Part shown: piece by piece, positions 52,462 to 64,000 of the stretch | Layout: each line of letters begins with the position of its first letter | Numbering within the stretch: the first letter of the stretch is position 1 | Assembly: GCA_030737835.1 (NCBI GenBank) | Contig: CM060855.1 | Location: 14,100,114-14,164,113 of the forward strand | DNA from: Acorus gramineus | Lineage: Eukaryota > Streptophyta > Magnoliopsida > Acorales > Acoraceae | Direction: 5' to 3' | DNA length: 64,000 nt | The notes under the pieces: model-generated | What the model saw: the letters and a program-made list of their open reading frames with translations, nothing else | Databases searched by the model: none | What the model was told of the DNA's origin: nothing | Translations under genes and position numbers: made by a program

Positions 52462-53869
52462 TCCCCCATCTTTGAATATGACACATACCCCACTCATGAA
52501 TTCGAAACATACTACCCCACGAATTTGAAACAATGAATCTAAAACTGTACTTCCTCATGAATCTGAGACGTACCCACCCATGAATCCGAGAGATACCAGT
52601 CAATCCGAGATTACCGCCCGTGAATCTTACCATCACTCCTCTATGAATCCGAGACATACTGGCCCATGAATTCGACACATACCTGCCAATGAATCTTACA
52701 CACCCCCACATGAATTGGAGACATACCCCCACATGAATCCAAGACATACTCCTCCATGATTCCTATATGGATCCTTGACCATAATCCTCAATTAATCCGA
52801 GACGCACCCCGCCATGAATCCGAGACCATATTCCCCACTTGAATCCATGATATACTCCCCTGGGAATCCAAAACCATTATGTGAATCCGAGAAATGTCAT
52901 GAATACTAGTTCATACTCCCTCATGATTGGGAGATATACTCCTCCCATTAAAACAACCATGAATCCGAGACACACTCCACCGTTTATCATAGGATTACTA
53001 CCCCAATGAATATGACTTACCTGTCTATGAATCGGAGACATACCCTCCATGAATATAACACATATTAATGAGTCCCTGACATACCCATGATGACATACTT
53101 CCCCATGAATCTGAGACATACTCCCGTGATGAGTCCGAGACATGACCCCCTTGAATCGGAGACGTACTCTGCCATAAATCCGAGACCATGAATCTGATAC
53201 ATACCCACCCATAAATCCGAGACACACTCCCCCATTAGGCTGAGACATATACTCTACCCACGAATTCTAGAAATATTCCCCATGAATCTAAGACTGTTCT
53301 CCTTCGATTTGAATTCATGATCCCCTCATGAATTCGAAATATATCTTACCATGAATCTCCGAGGTACCCTATCATGATTCTGAGACATACTCCCTCATGA
53401 ATTCAAGACATACTAACCTATGAATCCGAGACCGTACCCACCCTTGAATATGAGAACCCTCCCCCATGAATCCGAGACATATTGATACAAGAATTCGACA
53501 CATACCCCTATGAATTTGAGACATACTCCCTATGAATTGGAGATATATACCCACATGAATCCGAGACATGCTCTTCCATGATTCCGATACATACCATGAA
53601 TCCTTGACCACACTCCCTCATGAATCCGAGACATAACCCCAATGAATCGGAGACCGTATCCCCCTGAATCTGAGACATACTCTCCCATGAATCCAAGATC
53701 ATGCCATGAATCCGAGAAATGCCATTAATCCGAGATCGTTGTCATGCATAAATGGGAGACAATACTCCACCCATGAGTACGAGCATGAATCAAAGACATA
53801 CTCCCCCATCAATCCTATAAATACTCCCCCAACGAATCTAAGACATATCTGCCTATGAATCTGAGACAT

Positions 53870-54014
53870 ACCCCCCATGAAATTGAGACATACCCCCTTA
53901 GGAATCCGGATTCATGAGAGGGTATGTCTCGATTTCAAGGGGGGTATGTCTCGGATTCATGTGGGGAGTATGGTCTTGGGTTCGTGTGGGGTATATCTCG
54001 GATTCATGGGTATA
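53870..54014. repeat. inverted block and imperfect palindrome (site 2)
   Basis: Centre at 53,907/53,908. Inverted units run to about 54,014 (GGGTATAACCCGAGAG). The arms differ at several bases (AAATTGAG in the left arm, AAATCGAG in the right). Confidence 0.9.
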
Positions 54015-57000
54015 ACCCGAGAGCTCCCCTCCCCAATGAATTCGAGACATACTCTCCATGAATAGGAGACATACCCCACATAAATCAAAGACATACCCCA
54101 CCATGAATCGGAGACATACCTTCACATAAATCCGAGACACTCCTCCATGATTCAGATACATACCATGAATCCCTGACCAAACTCCCCCCTTTAATCCGAG
54201 ACGTAACCCCATGAATGCGAGACCATACTCCCCCTTTTAATCCGAGACATATTTCCCAAGGATCCAAGACCATACCATGAATCAGCATATGCAATGAATC
54301 CAACATCGTACTCCCTCATGAATAAGAGACATACTCCCTCATGAATCCGAGCCATACTCCCCAATTAATCCTAGAATTACTCCCCTATGAATCTGAAACA
54401 TACTTGCTCATGAATTCGAGACATACCCATGAATCCATAGGAGACATAGCCCCACGAATCTGAGACATACCCCTCGTGAATTTGAGACATATCTATGAAT
54501 CCGTGACATACTAATGTTACTGAGACACACTCTAACGAATCCGAGATAAAACCCCCTTGATTCGAAGATGTACTCCGCTATAAATCCAGAACCATGAATT
54601 TGATTCCGAGAATAACTTCTCCATTAATCTAAGACATACTCTCCCCCACAAATTTTAGACATTCCTTCAATGAATCTAAGACATAGTACTCCTTAATTTG
54701 AATCCAAACTCCACTCATGAATCCGAGATATATCCTACCATAAATCTTCGCGGTATCTTATCATGAATCCAAGACATACTCGCCCATGCATCCGAGGCCA
54801 TAATCCCACATGAATCTTTGACATACCCCCCATGAATCCGAGAAATCCCCCCCCCCCCCCCCCATGAATATGAGACATACCGACCGATGAATCCGACACA
54901 TACCTTTCATGAATGCAAGACATACCCCCCCAATGAATCTGAGACATACCCCCACATGAATCCAACATCATACTCTCTCATTAATGGGATACATAGCACC
55001 CATGAATCTGAGATATAACCCCCATGAATTTCAGACCATACTCCTCCCTTGAATCCGAGACATACGTTCCAATGAATCAAGACTTTACCGTGAATATGAG
55101 AAATGCCATGTATCCAAGATCATACACCCTCATGAATGGGTGACATACTCCCCCCATGAATTTAAGAAATGCCATGAATCCGAGATCATATTCCTCATGA
55201 ATGGGAGACATACCCTACTCACTTGAAGAATATGATCATGAATCTGAGATTATACTCCCCATGAATCCTAGAAATACTCCCCTCATGAATCTGAGACATT
55301 CTGGCTCATGAATCTGAGACGTACCCCCCACGAATCCAAGACATACCCATTAATCTAACACATACTACCCAACGAATAAGAGAATTAATCCCCAGCGGAT
55401 TCGAGGCAGAACCTGCTTGAATCATAGACTTTCTCTGCCTTAAATTTGAGACCATGAATCTGATACATACCCCACCCTATGAATCCAAGACACACTCCCC
55501 CACTAATCAAAGACATACTCCCTCCACGAATTCTAGACATACCCCTCATTAATCTAAGACATAGTACTCCTTGAATTTGAGATCGTACTCCCCTCAGGAA
55601 CCTGAGACATATCCTACCATGAATCTGCGACGTACCCTATCATAAATCCTCCCCCATGAATCCGAGATCATTCTCCCCCATCAATAAGAGACTATGAATA
55701 CGCGAGAGTCCCTCATGAATCCAACACTCATCCGCACGAATCTACGACATACCCATGAATTGGAAACATATTCCCCATGAATCAGAGACATACCACCCAA
55801 GCATATGCTAGACATAACCTCCACTAATCCGAGACATACTCCCCCACGAATCCTCCTCAATATATCTGAGATATACTCTCCTATGAATACGAGACCTCCC
55901 CCCTCCCCGAATCCAAAACATACCCCACGAATCTGAAACAATGAATCCGAGACTATACTCCCTCATGAATCTGCGACGTATCCACCCATGAATCCGAATG
56001 ATACCCCCATCAATCCGAGACTACCCCTTATGAATCTTAGCATTACTCCTATGTGAATCCGAGACACACAGACCCATGAATCCGACACATACCCCCACAT
56101 GAATTGGAGACTTGCCCCCACATGAATCCAAGACATACCCCTCCACAATTCCTATATATACTATGGATCCTTGACCATACTTTCCCATTAATCCGAGACG
56201 TACCCCACCATGAGTCCGAGACCATACTCTTCCCCTTGAATCTATGACATACTCCCCTTTGTATCCAACACCAACCGTGAATCCGAGAAATGCTATCCAT
56301 GTGAGATCATACTCCACTCCCTCATGAATGGGAGACATACTCCTCCCATGAGTACGACCATGAATCCGAGACATACTCCACCATTAATCATAGAATTACT
56401 CTCCCATGAATCCAAGACATACCTGTCATGAATCTAAGACATACCCCCTATGAATCTAACACATTTTAATGAATCCCTGACATACACATACTTCCCCATG
56501 AATCTGAGACATACTCCCATGACGAGTCCGAGACATAACCCACCCCCTTGAATTGGAGACGTATTCTGCCATAAATCCGAGACCATGAATCTGTTACATA
56601 CCCCCCCTTCCACCCAATAAATCCGAGACACACTCCCCCATTAGGCTGAGACATAATCTACCCATGATTTTTAGAAATATTCGCCATGAATCTAAGACAT
56701 AGTTCTCCTTCGATTTCAAATCATGCTCCCCTCATGAATTCGAAACATATCCTATCATGAATCTCCGAGGTACCTTATCATGAATTCGAGACATACTCCC
56801 TTATGAATTCAAGACGTACAACCCCATGAATCTGACACCATACCCCCCCATGAAACTGAGAACCCTCCCCCATGAATCCGAGACATATTGATCGAAGAAT
56901 TCGACACATACACCTATGAATTCGAGACATACTCTCCATGAATTGGAGATATACTCCCTCATGAATTCGAGACATAACCCCAATGAATTGGAGACCATAC

Positions 57001-57204
57001 CCCCCGGAATCCGAGACATACTCCCCCATGAATCCAAGACCATACCATGAATTCGAGAAATGCCATGAATCTGATATCGTATTCATGCATGAATGGGAGA
57101 CAATACTCCACCCATGAATACGAACATGAATCCAAGACATACTCCTCCATGAATCGAAGACATATTTGCCTTTGAATCTGAGACATACTCCCCCATAAAT
57201 CTGA

Positions 57205-57362
57205 GACATACCCCCCATGAAATGGAGAGATACCCCCTCATGAATCCGAATTCATGAGGGGGTATCTCTCCATTTCATGGGGGGTATGTTTCGGATTCAT
57301 GTGAGGAGTATTGTCTTGGGTTCATGTGGGATATGTCTCGGATTCATGGGTATAACCCGAGA
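57205..57362. repeat. inverted block and near-perfect palindrome (site 3)
   Basis: Centre near 57,247. Both arms carry the private changes AAATGGAGAGATACC not seen at the other three sites. Inverted units extend to about 57,362. Confidence 0.9.
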
Positions 57363-60134
57363 GCAATGAATTCAAGACATACTCTCCATGAATAGGAGAC
57401 ATACCCCACATAAATCGAAGGCATACCCCACCATGAATCGGATACATACCCTCACATGAATCCGAGACATACTCTTCTATGATTCCGATACATACCATGA
57501 ATCCCTCACCAAACTCCCCCCTTTAATCCGAGACGTAATCCCATGAATGCGAAGGCCATACTCCCCTTGTTAATTTGAGACATACTTTCCAAGATTCGAA
57601 GACCATATCATGAATCCGCATATGCAATGAATCCAACATCATACTCCCTCATGAATAAGACACATATCCCCCCCTATGAATCCAAGACATACTCCCCAAT
57701 GAATTCCAGAGTTACTCCTTATGAATCTGAAACATATCTCCTCATGAATCCGAGACATACCCACAAATCCATCAGAGACATACCCCCCATGAATCTAAAA
57801 AATATCTATGAATCCGTGCCATACTTATGTTACCGAAATATACTCCTCCAATGAATCCGAGACATAACCCTCTTGAATTGAAGATGTACTCTACTATAAA
57901 TCCGATTCCGGGAATAACTCCTCAATTAATCTAAGACATACTCCTCCCACGGATTCTAGACATTCCCCCAATGAATCTAAAACATAGTACTCTTTAATTT
58001 GAATCCATACTCCCCTCATGAATCCGAGATATATCCTACCATGAATCTTCGAGGTACCTTATCATGAATCTAAGAGATACTCCCCCATGCATCCTAGGCC
58101 ATACTCCCACATGAATCCGAGAAACCCCCACCCCTCATGAATCTGAGATATACCGACTGATGAATCCGATACATCTTTTTCATGAATCCCATACACACCC
58201 TCCAATGAATGAGAGACATACCTCGACATGACTCCGAGACACACTTCCCGATGAATCCAAGACCATCCATGAATATGAGAAATGCCATTAATACAACATC
58301 ATATTCCCTCATTAATGGAATACATAACCACCCATGAATCTGAAACATAACCCCCTTGAGTTCGAGACCATACTCCTCTCTTGAATCCGAGACATGCTCC
58401 CCATTGAATCAAGGCCATACTGTGAATCTGAGAAATGTCATGAATCGAAGATCCTACTCATGAATGGGAGACATACCCCCCCCATGAATCTGAAAAATAC
58501 CATGAATCCAATATCATATTCCCTCATAAATGGAACACATACTCCACTTCCCCCATGAATATGCGATGAATCTGAGACGCACTCCCCCTTGAATTATAGA
58601 AATACTCCCCACATGAATCCGAGACATGCCGGCCCATGAATCCGAGACATGCCTATGAATCCATCGAAGACGCCCCCCACGAATCCAAGCCATACCCATA
58701 AATCTATGACATATCCATTAATCTAATACACAAACTCCACCACTAGTCAAAGATATACTCGCCAACTTATTCGAGACATAACCTGGTTGAATCGGAGACG
58801 TTCTCCGCCATAAATCCGAGAACAAGAATCTGATACATAACCAACCCCATGAATCCAAGACACTCTCGCACTAATCCGAGATATATTCCCTCCACGAATT
58901 CTAGACATACCTCTCAATAATCTAAGATATAGTACTCCTTGAATTTTAAACCATACTCCCCTCGTGAATCCGAGACATATCCTACCATGAATCTACGATG
59001 TGCCCTATCATGAATTCTTCCCCATAAATAAAAGACTATGAGCAAGCAATACCCACCCACATGAATCCAACACTCACCCCCACAAATCTGCGACATACCC
59101 ATGAATTCGAGACATTCCCTATAAATTCGAGACATACCACCCAAATATATGCTAGACATAGCCTCCATTAATGCGAGACATACTCCCCCATGAATCCTCC
59201 ATTGTATATCTGAGACATACTCTCCTATGAATATTAGACCTCCCCCCTCCCCCCAATATGAATCCAAAATATACTCTCCCACAAATCTGAAGCAATAAAT
59301 CCGAGGATATACTCCGTCATGAATCTGAGACATAACCACCCATGAATCCGAGAGATACCCCCATCAATATGACACCACCCCTCATGAATCATAGCATTAC
59401 TCCTCTATGAATCCGACACATACCCCCACATGTATTGGAGACATACCCTCACATGAATACAAGACAGACTCCTCCACGATTCCTATACATACTATGAATC
59501 CTTGACCATATTCCCCCTTGAATCCAAGAGATGCCATGAATACGAGATCGTAACTCTCTTATGAATGAGAGACATACTCCCCCATGAAACCATTAATCCG
59601 AGACATACTCCATTAATCCTAGAAATACTCCCCCCGTGAATCTAAGACTTACCCGTCTATGAATCTGAGACATACCCATGAATCCATTGGAGACATCCCC
59701 CCATGAATCTAACACATACTCATGAATCCGTGACGACATGCCCATGATGACATACTCCACCATGAATCTGAGACAGACTCCCCTAACGAGTCTGAGACAT
59801 AACCCACTTGAATCGGAGGCGTACTCCAACATAAATCTGAGATCATGAATTTGATGCATACCCCCCATAAATCCGAGACACACTCCCCCATTAACCTATG
59901 GCATACTCCGCTTACGAATTCTAGAAATATCCCCCACGAATCTATGACATAGTACACCTTCAATTTGAATTCATACTCCTCTCATGAAAATGCATTCAAC
60001 CATGAATCTCCGAGGTATCCTCTCATGAATCTGAGACATACTCCCCTGTGAATTCAAGACATACTACCCCATGAATCTGAGACCGTACCACCAAATGAAT
60101 TCGAGAACCCTCCCCCATGAATCTGAAACATACC

Positions 60135-61253
60135 TGTAGATACCCTACTTTTGACCGTCCAAAAAGACGAAATTTACTTCAAGTAACATTTAGAAATGAC
60201 CACAATTGGACATCTAAAAGAAAACATCCTTAAAAAGGAACAAAAGAAGCCCTAGCCATAACACTTAGGAAAATAAAAGACCAGAGAGGGCGCGGCTAGT
60301 TGAAAGTAGCCGCCCTTCACTGGGCGGCTAGTTGCAACTAGCCGCCCCTTGAACCGCCTCCACTGCCTCCTTTGGATGAGACATAAAGTAGCATTTAATT
60401 CTTATGATTGCGGTGGATTGTTCCTTTGAGCCACCCCATTTCAGCCGGTTCAACTTTAGTAACCAACCCAAGCCACTGCTTGTCAGAGATGAGACGTTTG
60501 GTAGGTCATGATGGGAGTAGCCGCCTCTCACTTGGACAGTGTCAGGGAACAAAGATCTAATGGAAGGTCAAATCAAACAACTTATTACCCATTTTTGATC
60601 CATTGTCCAGTGGACGCTCCCCTACCTCTTTTTTTTACTATAAATGGAGAGGGTCCAAAGCATTTTAAGAAAAAGGGATCAATTCATTCCCCAAGCCACA
60701 GTCACAAGCCCATACCCCCCCCTTGAAACCCTAGAGAGAAAGAGAGAGAGAACCCATTCCCTACACAAAATCAATCTCCAAATTCACTCTCCAAAAATTT
60801 AGGTTAAACCTAGTTTAGCCCTTGCCAAACCCTAGCCCATTTCCTACCCAAGTTCTGCTCAAATTGAACAAGACACCAGGAGGCTACTTCCCACTAGTCG
60901 ACCCTTCACCTACACCCTGACTCCCAAACCTCCTTTCGTCAAGTTCCCGATTCCTGTTTTTCACCTCTGTGTGTGGCATGCCCGTATCTCAGAGCGGAGA
61001 CCCCACAAACTCTCCCACGAAGGTGATCAAATCCACTTCAACTTTTCCTGCTTTTTGAGAAAGCAGGTGGCGATCACAAACACCCCTGAATCCTCCTGAG
61101 GAGCTGTCAAGCGCCTCAGCAAGAAACCAAAAACCCCTTCCCCCATTCCGAGAGACAATCCAACCGAGCCTGCCAAGGCACGCGTCAGATCCGAATCCCT
61201 AAAGAACCCTCACACACACGGACCGGAGAACCTTCCGAAAAATGATACCGACA
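60135..61253 (+). mobile_element. solo LTR (Gypsy, Tat/Ogre-like) inserted in the satellite
   Basis: 1,119 bp, beginning TGTAGATACCC and ending ATACCGACA, flanked by a perfect 5-bp duplication ATACC (60,130-60,134 and 61,254-61,258). Satellite units resume directly on both sides. Inside are a TATA box (TATAAAT at 60,639), a GA-rich leader (AAACCCTAGAGAGAAAGAG at about 60,727) and CT-rich U5-like sequence. The TGTAGA..CCC start is usual for Tat-lineage LTRs. No internal domain or second LTR is present, so LTR-LTR recombination is inferred. Orientation is from the TATA box. Confidence 0.9.
60322..60347. repeat. 26-bp perfect palindrome in the LTR U3
   Basis: The arms GGGCGGCTAGTTG and CAACTAGCCGCCC meet without a spacer. 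A third related GGCTAGTTG copy lies upstream at 60,293-60,301. Confidence 0.95.
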
Positions 61254-61646
61254 ATACCGATTGATGAATCAAACACATACCCCCTATGAATCTGAGATAT
61301 ACTCCACATGAATCTGAGACATGCTCCTCCATGACTCCGATACATACCATGAATACCTCACCATACTCTGTTGAATCTGAGACATAACCCCAATGAATCG
61401 GAGACCATACCCCCCTGAATCCGAGACATACTCTCACCCATGAATCGAAGATCATACCATGAATCCGAGAAATGCCATGAATATGATATCGTACTTATGC
61501 ATAAATGGGAGACAATACTCATGAATACGAACATGAATCAATGATATACACCCCCATAAATCGTAGAAATACTTCCCCTATGAATCTAAGACATATCCGC
61601 CTACGAATCTGAGACATACTCCCCCATGAACCCGAGACATACCCCC

Positions 61647-61930
61647 ATGAAATTGAGACATACCTCCCATGAATATGAACATGAATAAAAGACATACACC
61701 CCCATGAATCCTAGAAATACTTCCCCTATGAATCTAAGACATATCCGCCTACGAATTTGAGACACTCCCCCATGAACTCGAGACATACCCCCATGAAATT
61801 GAGACATACCTCCCATGAATATGAACATGAATAAAAGACATACACCCCCATGAATCCTAGAAATACTTCCCCTATGAATCTAAGACATATCTGCCCATGA
61901 ATCTGAGACATACTCCCCTTTGAATCCAAC
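61647..61930. repeat. 146-bp tandem duplication of satellite units
   Basis: The segment starting ATGAAATTGAGACATACCTC at 61,647 repeats at 61,793 with almost no differences (TATGAACATGAATAAAAGAC in both). A related earlier copy starts near 61,515. Confidence 0.85.
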
Positions 61931-63033
61931 ACTGACCCCCACGAATCTGTGATATACCCATGAATTGGAGACATATTCCCCATGAATCCAAGACATACCA
62001 CCCAAGTATATGCTAGACATAACCTCCATTAATCCGAGACATACTCCCCCACGAATCCTCCTCAATATATCCGAGACATACTCTCCTATGAATACGAGAC
62101 CTTCCCCCCTCCTTGAATATGACACATACTCCACTCATGAATCCGAAACATACTACCTCACGAATCTGAAACAATGAATTTGAAACTATACTTCCCCATG
62201 AATCCGAGACGTACCCACCCATGAATTTGAGATATACCATGTCAATCCAAGACTAACCCCCATGAATCTTAGCATTACTCCTCTATGAATCCGAGACATA
62301 CTAACCCATGAATTCGACACATACCACCCAATGAATCTGAAACATACCCCCACATGAATTAGAGACATACCCTCACATGAATCCAAGACATACTCCTCCA
62401 CGATTCCTATATATACTATGGATTCTTGACCTTACTCCCCCCGAGACGTACCCCACCATGAATCCGAGACCATACTCCCCCCCTTGAATCCGTGACATAC
62501 TCCCTCATGAATCCAAAATCATACTGTGAATTCGAGAAATGTCATGAATACGAGATCATACTCCCTCATGAATGGGAGACATACTCCTCCCAAGAATACG
62601 ACCATGAATCCGAGACACACCCCATGAATATAAGACTTACTAGTCTATGAATCCCAGACATACCCATGAATCCATCGGAGATATACCCTCTATGAATCTA
62701 AAATATATTAATGAATCCCTGACATACCCATGATGACATACTTCCCCATGAATCTCAGACATGCTCCCCTGACGAGTCCGAGACATAAACCCTTTAATAG
62801 GAGACGTACTCTGCCATAAATTTGAGACCATGAATCTGATACATAACCCTTATAAATCCAAGACACACTCCCCCATTAGGCTGAGACATACTCTGCCCAT
62901 GAATTCTAGAAATAACCCTCATGAATCTAAGACATAGTTCTTCAATTTGAATTCATACTCCCTTCATGAATCCGAAACATATTCTACCATGAATCTCCGA
63001 GGTACCCTATCATGAATCTGAGACATACTCCCC

Positions 63034-63196
63034 CATGAATCCGAGACATACCCCCCATGAAATCGAGACATACCCCCTCATGAATCCGGATTCATGAGGG
63101 GGTATGTCTCGATTTCATGGGGGGCATGTCTCGGATTCATGTGGGGAGTATGGTCTTGGGTTCATGTGGGAGGATATATCTCGGATTCATGGGTAT
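63034..63196. repeat. inverted block and near-perfect palindrome (site 4)
   Basis: Centre at 63,087/63,088. The arms agree over more than 50 bp with one visible mismatch (ACATACCCCCC against ACATGCCCCCC). Inverted units continue to about 63,196, followed by the 15-C run. Confidence 0.95.
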
Positions 63197-64000
63197 AACC
63201 AGAGAGCGCCCCCCCCCCCCCCCAATGAGTTCGAGACATACTCCCCACTCCTCATGAATAGGAGACATACCCCACCATGAATCAGAGACATACCCTCACA
63301 TGAATCCGAGACATAATCCTCCATGATTCCGATACATACCATGAATCCCTGACCAAACTCCCCCCTTTAATCCGAGACATAACCCCATGAATGCGAGACC
63401 ATACTCCCCCCTTTAATCCGAGACATACATCCCAAGAATCCAAGACCATACCATGAATCAGCGTATGCAATGAATCCAACATCGTACTCCCTCGTGAATG
63501 AGACATACTCCCCATGACTCTTAGACATACTCCCCAATGAATCCTAGAATTACTCCCCTATGAATCTGAAACATACCTGCTCATGAATTCGAGACGTACC
63601 CATGAGTCCATCAGAGACATACCCCCATGAATCTGAGACATACCCCTTGTGAATCTGAGACATATCTATGAATCCGAGACATACTTATGTTACCGAGACA
63701 GACTCCTCCAACAAATCCGAGACGTACTCCCCCCACGAATTCTAGACATTCCCCTAATGAATATAAGACATAGTATTCCTTAATTTGAATCCATACGCCC
63801 CTCATGAATTCGAGATATACCCTACCATGAATCTTTGAGGTACCTTATCATGAATCCAAGACATACTCGCCCATGCATCCGAGGCCATAAGCCCAGGCAT
63901 CTTATCATGAATCCAAGACATAGTTGCCCATGCATCCGAGGCCACACTCCCACATGAATCTTAGACATGCCCCCCATGAATCCAAGAAACCCCCCCATGA

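Larger units (their letters stand above)
45866..64000. repeat. 18-kb satellite-like array of degenerate 20-24 bp units in irregular higher-order repeats
   Basis: The unit is CATGAATCCGAGACATACTC followed by C-runs, with frequent variants (GAATCTGAGAC, GAATCCAAGAC, ATTAATCTAAGACATA, AGAAATGCCATGAATC). It continues to the end of the window apart from one LTR insertion. Longer landmarks recur: TATATGCTAGACATAACCTC (with variants) at about 47,660, 52,304, 55,804, 59,148 and 62,009; the 'gaatcc(g/a)g/gc(a/g)tatgcaatg' landmark near 46,055, 54,285, 57,612 and 63,462. The short units are therefore arranged in larger blocks of about 3-5 kb. Reading frames here are unit-derived. I see no promoter, centromere-like box or gene. 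Function is unknown. Confidence 0.95.

Noticed and set aside
45866..64000. Dozens of open frames of 60-146 codons, mostly on the minus strand (for example 56,778-57,218).
   Set aside because: They occur in all frames at once, repeat the same 8-residue motifs and follow from a stop-free repeat unit. There is no splice, start-context or domain evidence.
45866..64000. Regularly spaced short repeats suggesting a CRISPR array.
   Set aside because: Units abut with no unique spacers and are highly variable. The context is a plant nuclear genome.
1..64000. tRNA, rRNA, snoRNA or microRNA genes.
   Set aside because: No cloverleaf, box C/D pair or convincing hairpin was found by reading. A covariance-model scan could change this.

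Overview
The window is nuclear DNA of a flowering plant. Its genes carry many GT-AG introns, AT-rich intergenic DNA is full of transposon remnants, and plant-type LINE, hAT, MULE and LTR debris lies inside introns. GC-rich first exons and GC-rich single-exon genes in an AT-rich background lean toward a monocot, but that is only an inference and I cannot name the species.

Regions 1-45,865 hold five recognisable genes. A minus-strand Aquarius (AQR/EMB2765-type spliceosomal intron-binding helicase) gene begins at 10,000 and runs off the left edge; only its N-terminal 876 codons (10 exons) are here. A minus-strand, single-exon calmodulin-like gene lies at 13,213-13,704. A 16-exon plus-strand METTL13-type dual methyltransferase gene (eEF1A methyltransferase family, 756 codons) fills 15,297-31,537 and includes one GC-AG intron. 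A four-exon minus-strand universal stress protein gene lies at 33,037-34,462. A second single-exon calmodulin-like gene, a paralogue of the first on the opposite strand, lies at 37,862-38,353. A promoter-like, intron-containing locus at about 41,180-43,180 has short open exons that I do not recognise.

The METTL13 and AQR introns record several transposon insertions. The clearest are an 848-bp hAT-like element with 8-bp target-site duplications, and a 738-bp Mutator-like element with a perfect 10-bp duplication nested inside an antisense LINE. An 809-bp element with long inverted termini sits between the stress-protein gene and the second calmodulin-like gene.

From about 45,866 to the right end (18 kb) the DNA is one satellite-like array. 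It is built from degenerate units of about 20-24 bp, each of the form CATGAATCCGAGACATACTC plus a run of C. The array is bounded on the left by a broken antisense LINE and interrupted at 60,135-61,253 by a solo LTR with a perfect 5-bp target-site duplication. Landmarks recur every 3-5 kb, so the short units sit in larger, irregular higher-order repeats. Four equivalent sites contain a small inverted block that makes a near-perfect palindrome, and in two of them both arms share the same private variants. The many open reading frames in this array come from the unit itself, which has no stop in any minus-strand frame. I do not regard them as genes. No rRNA, tRNA or CRISPR was seen.
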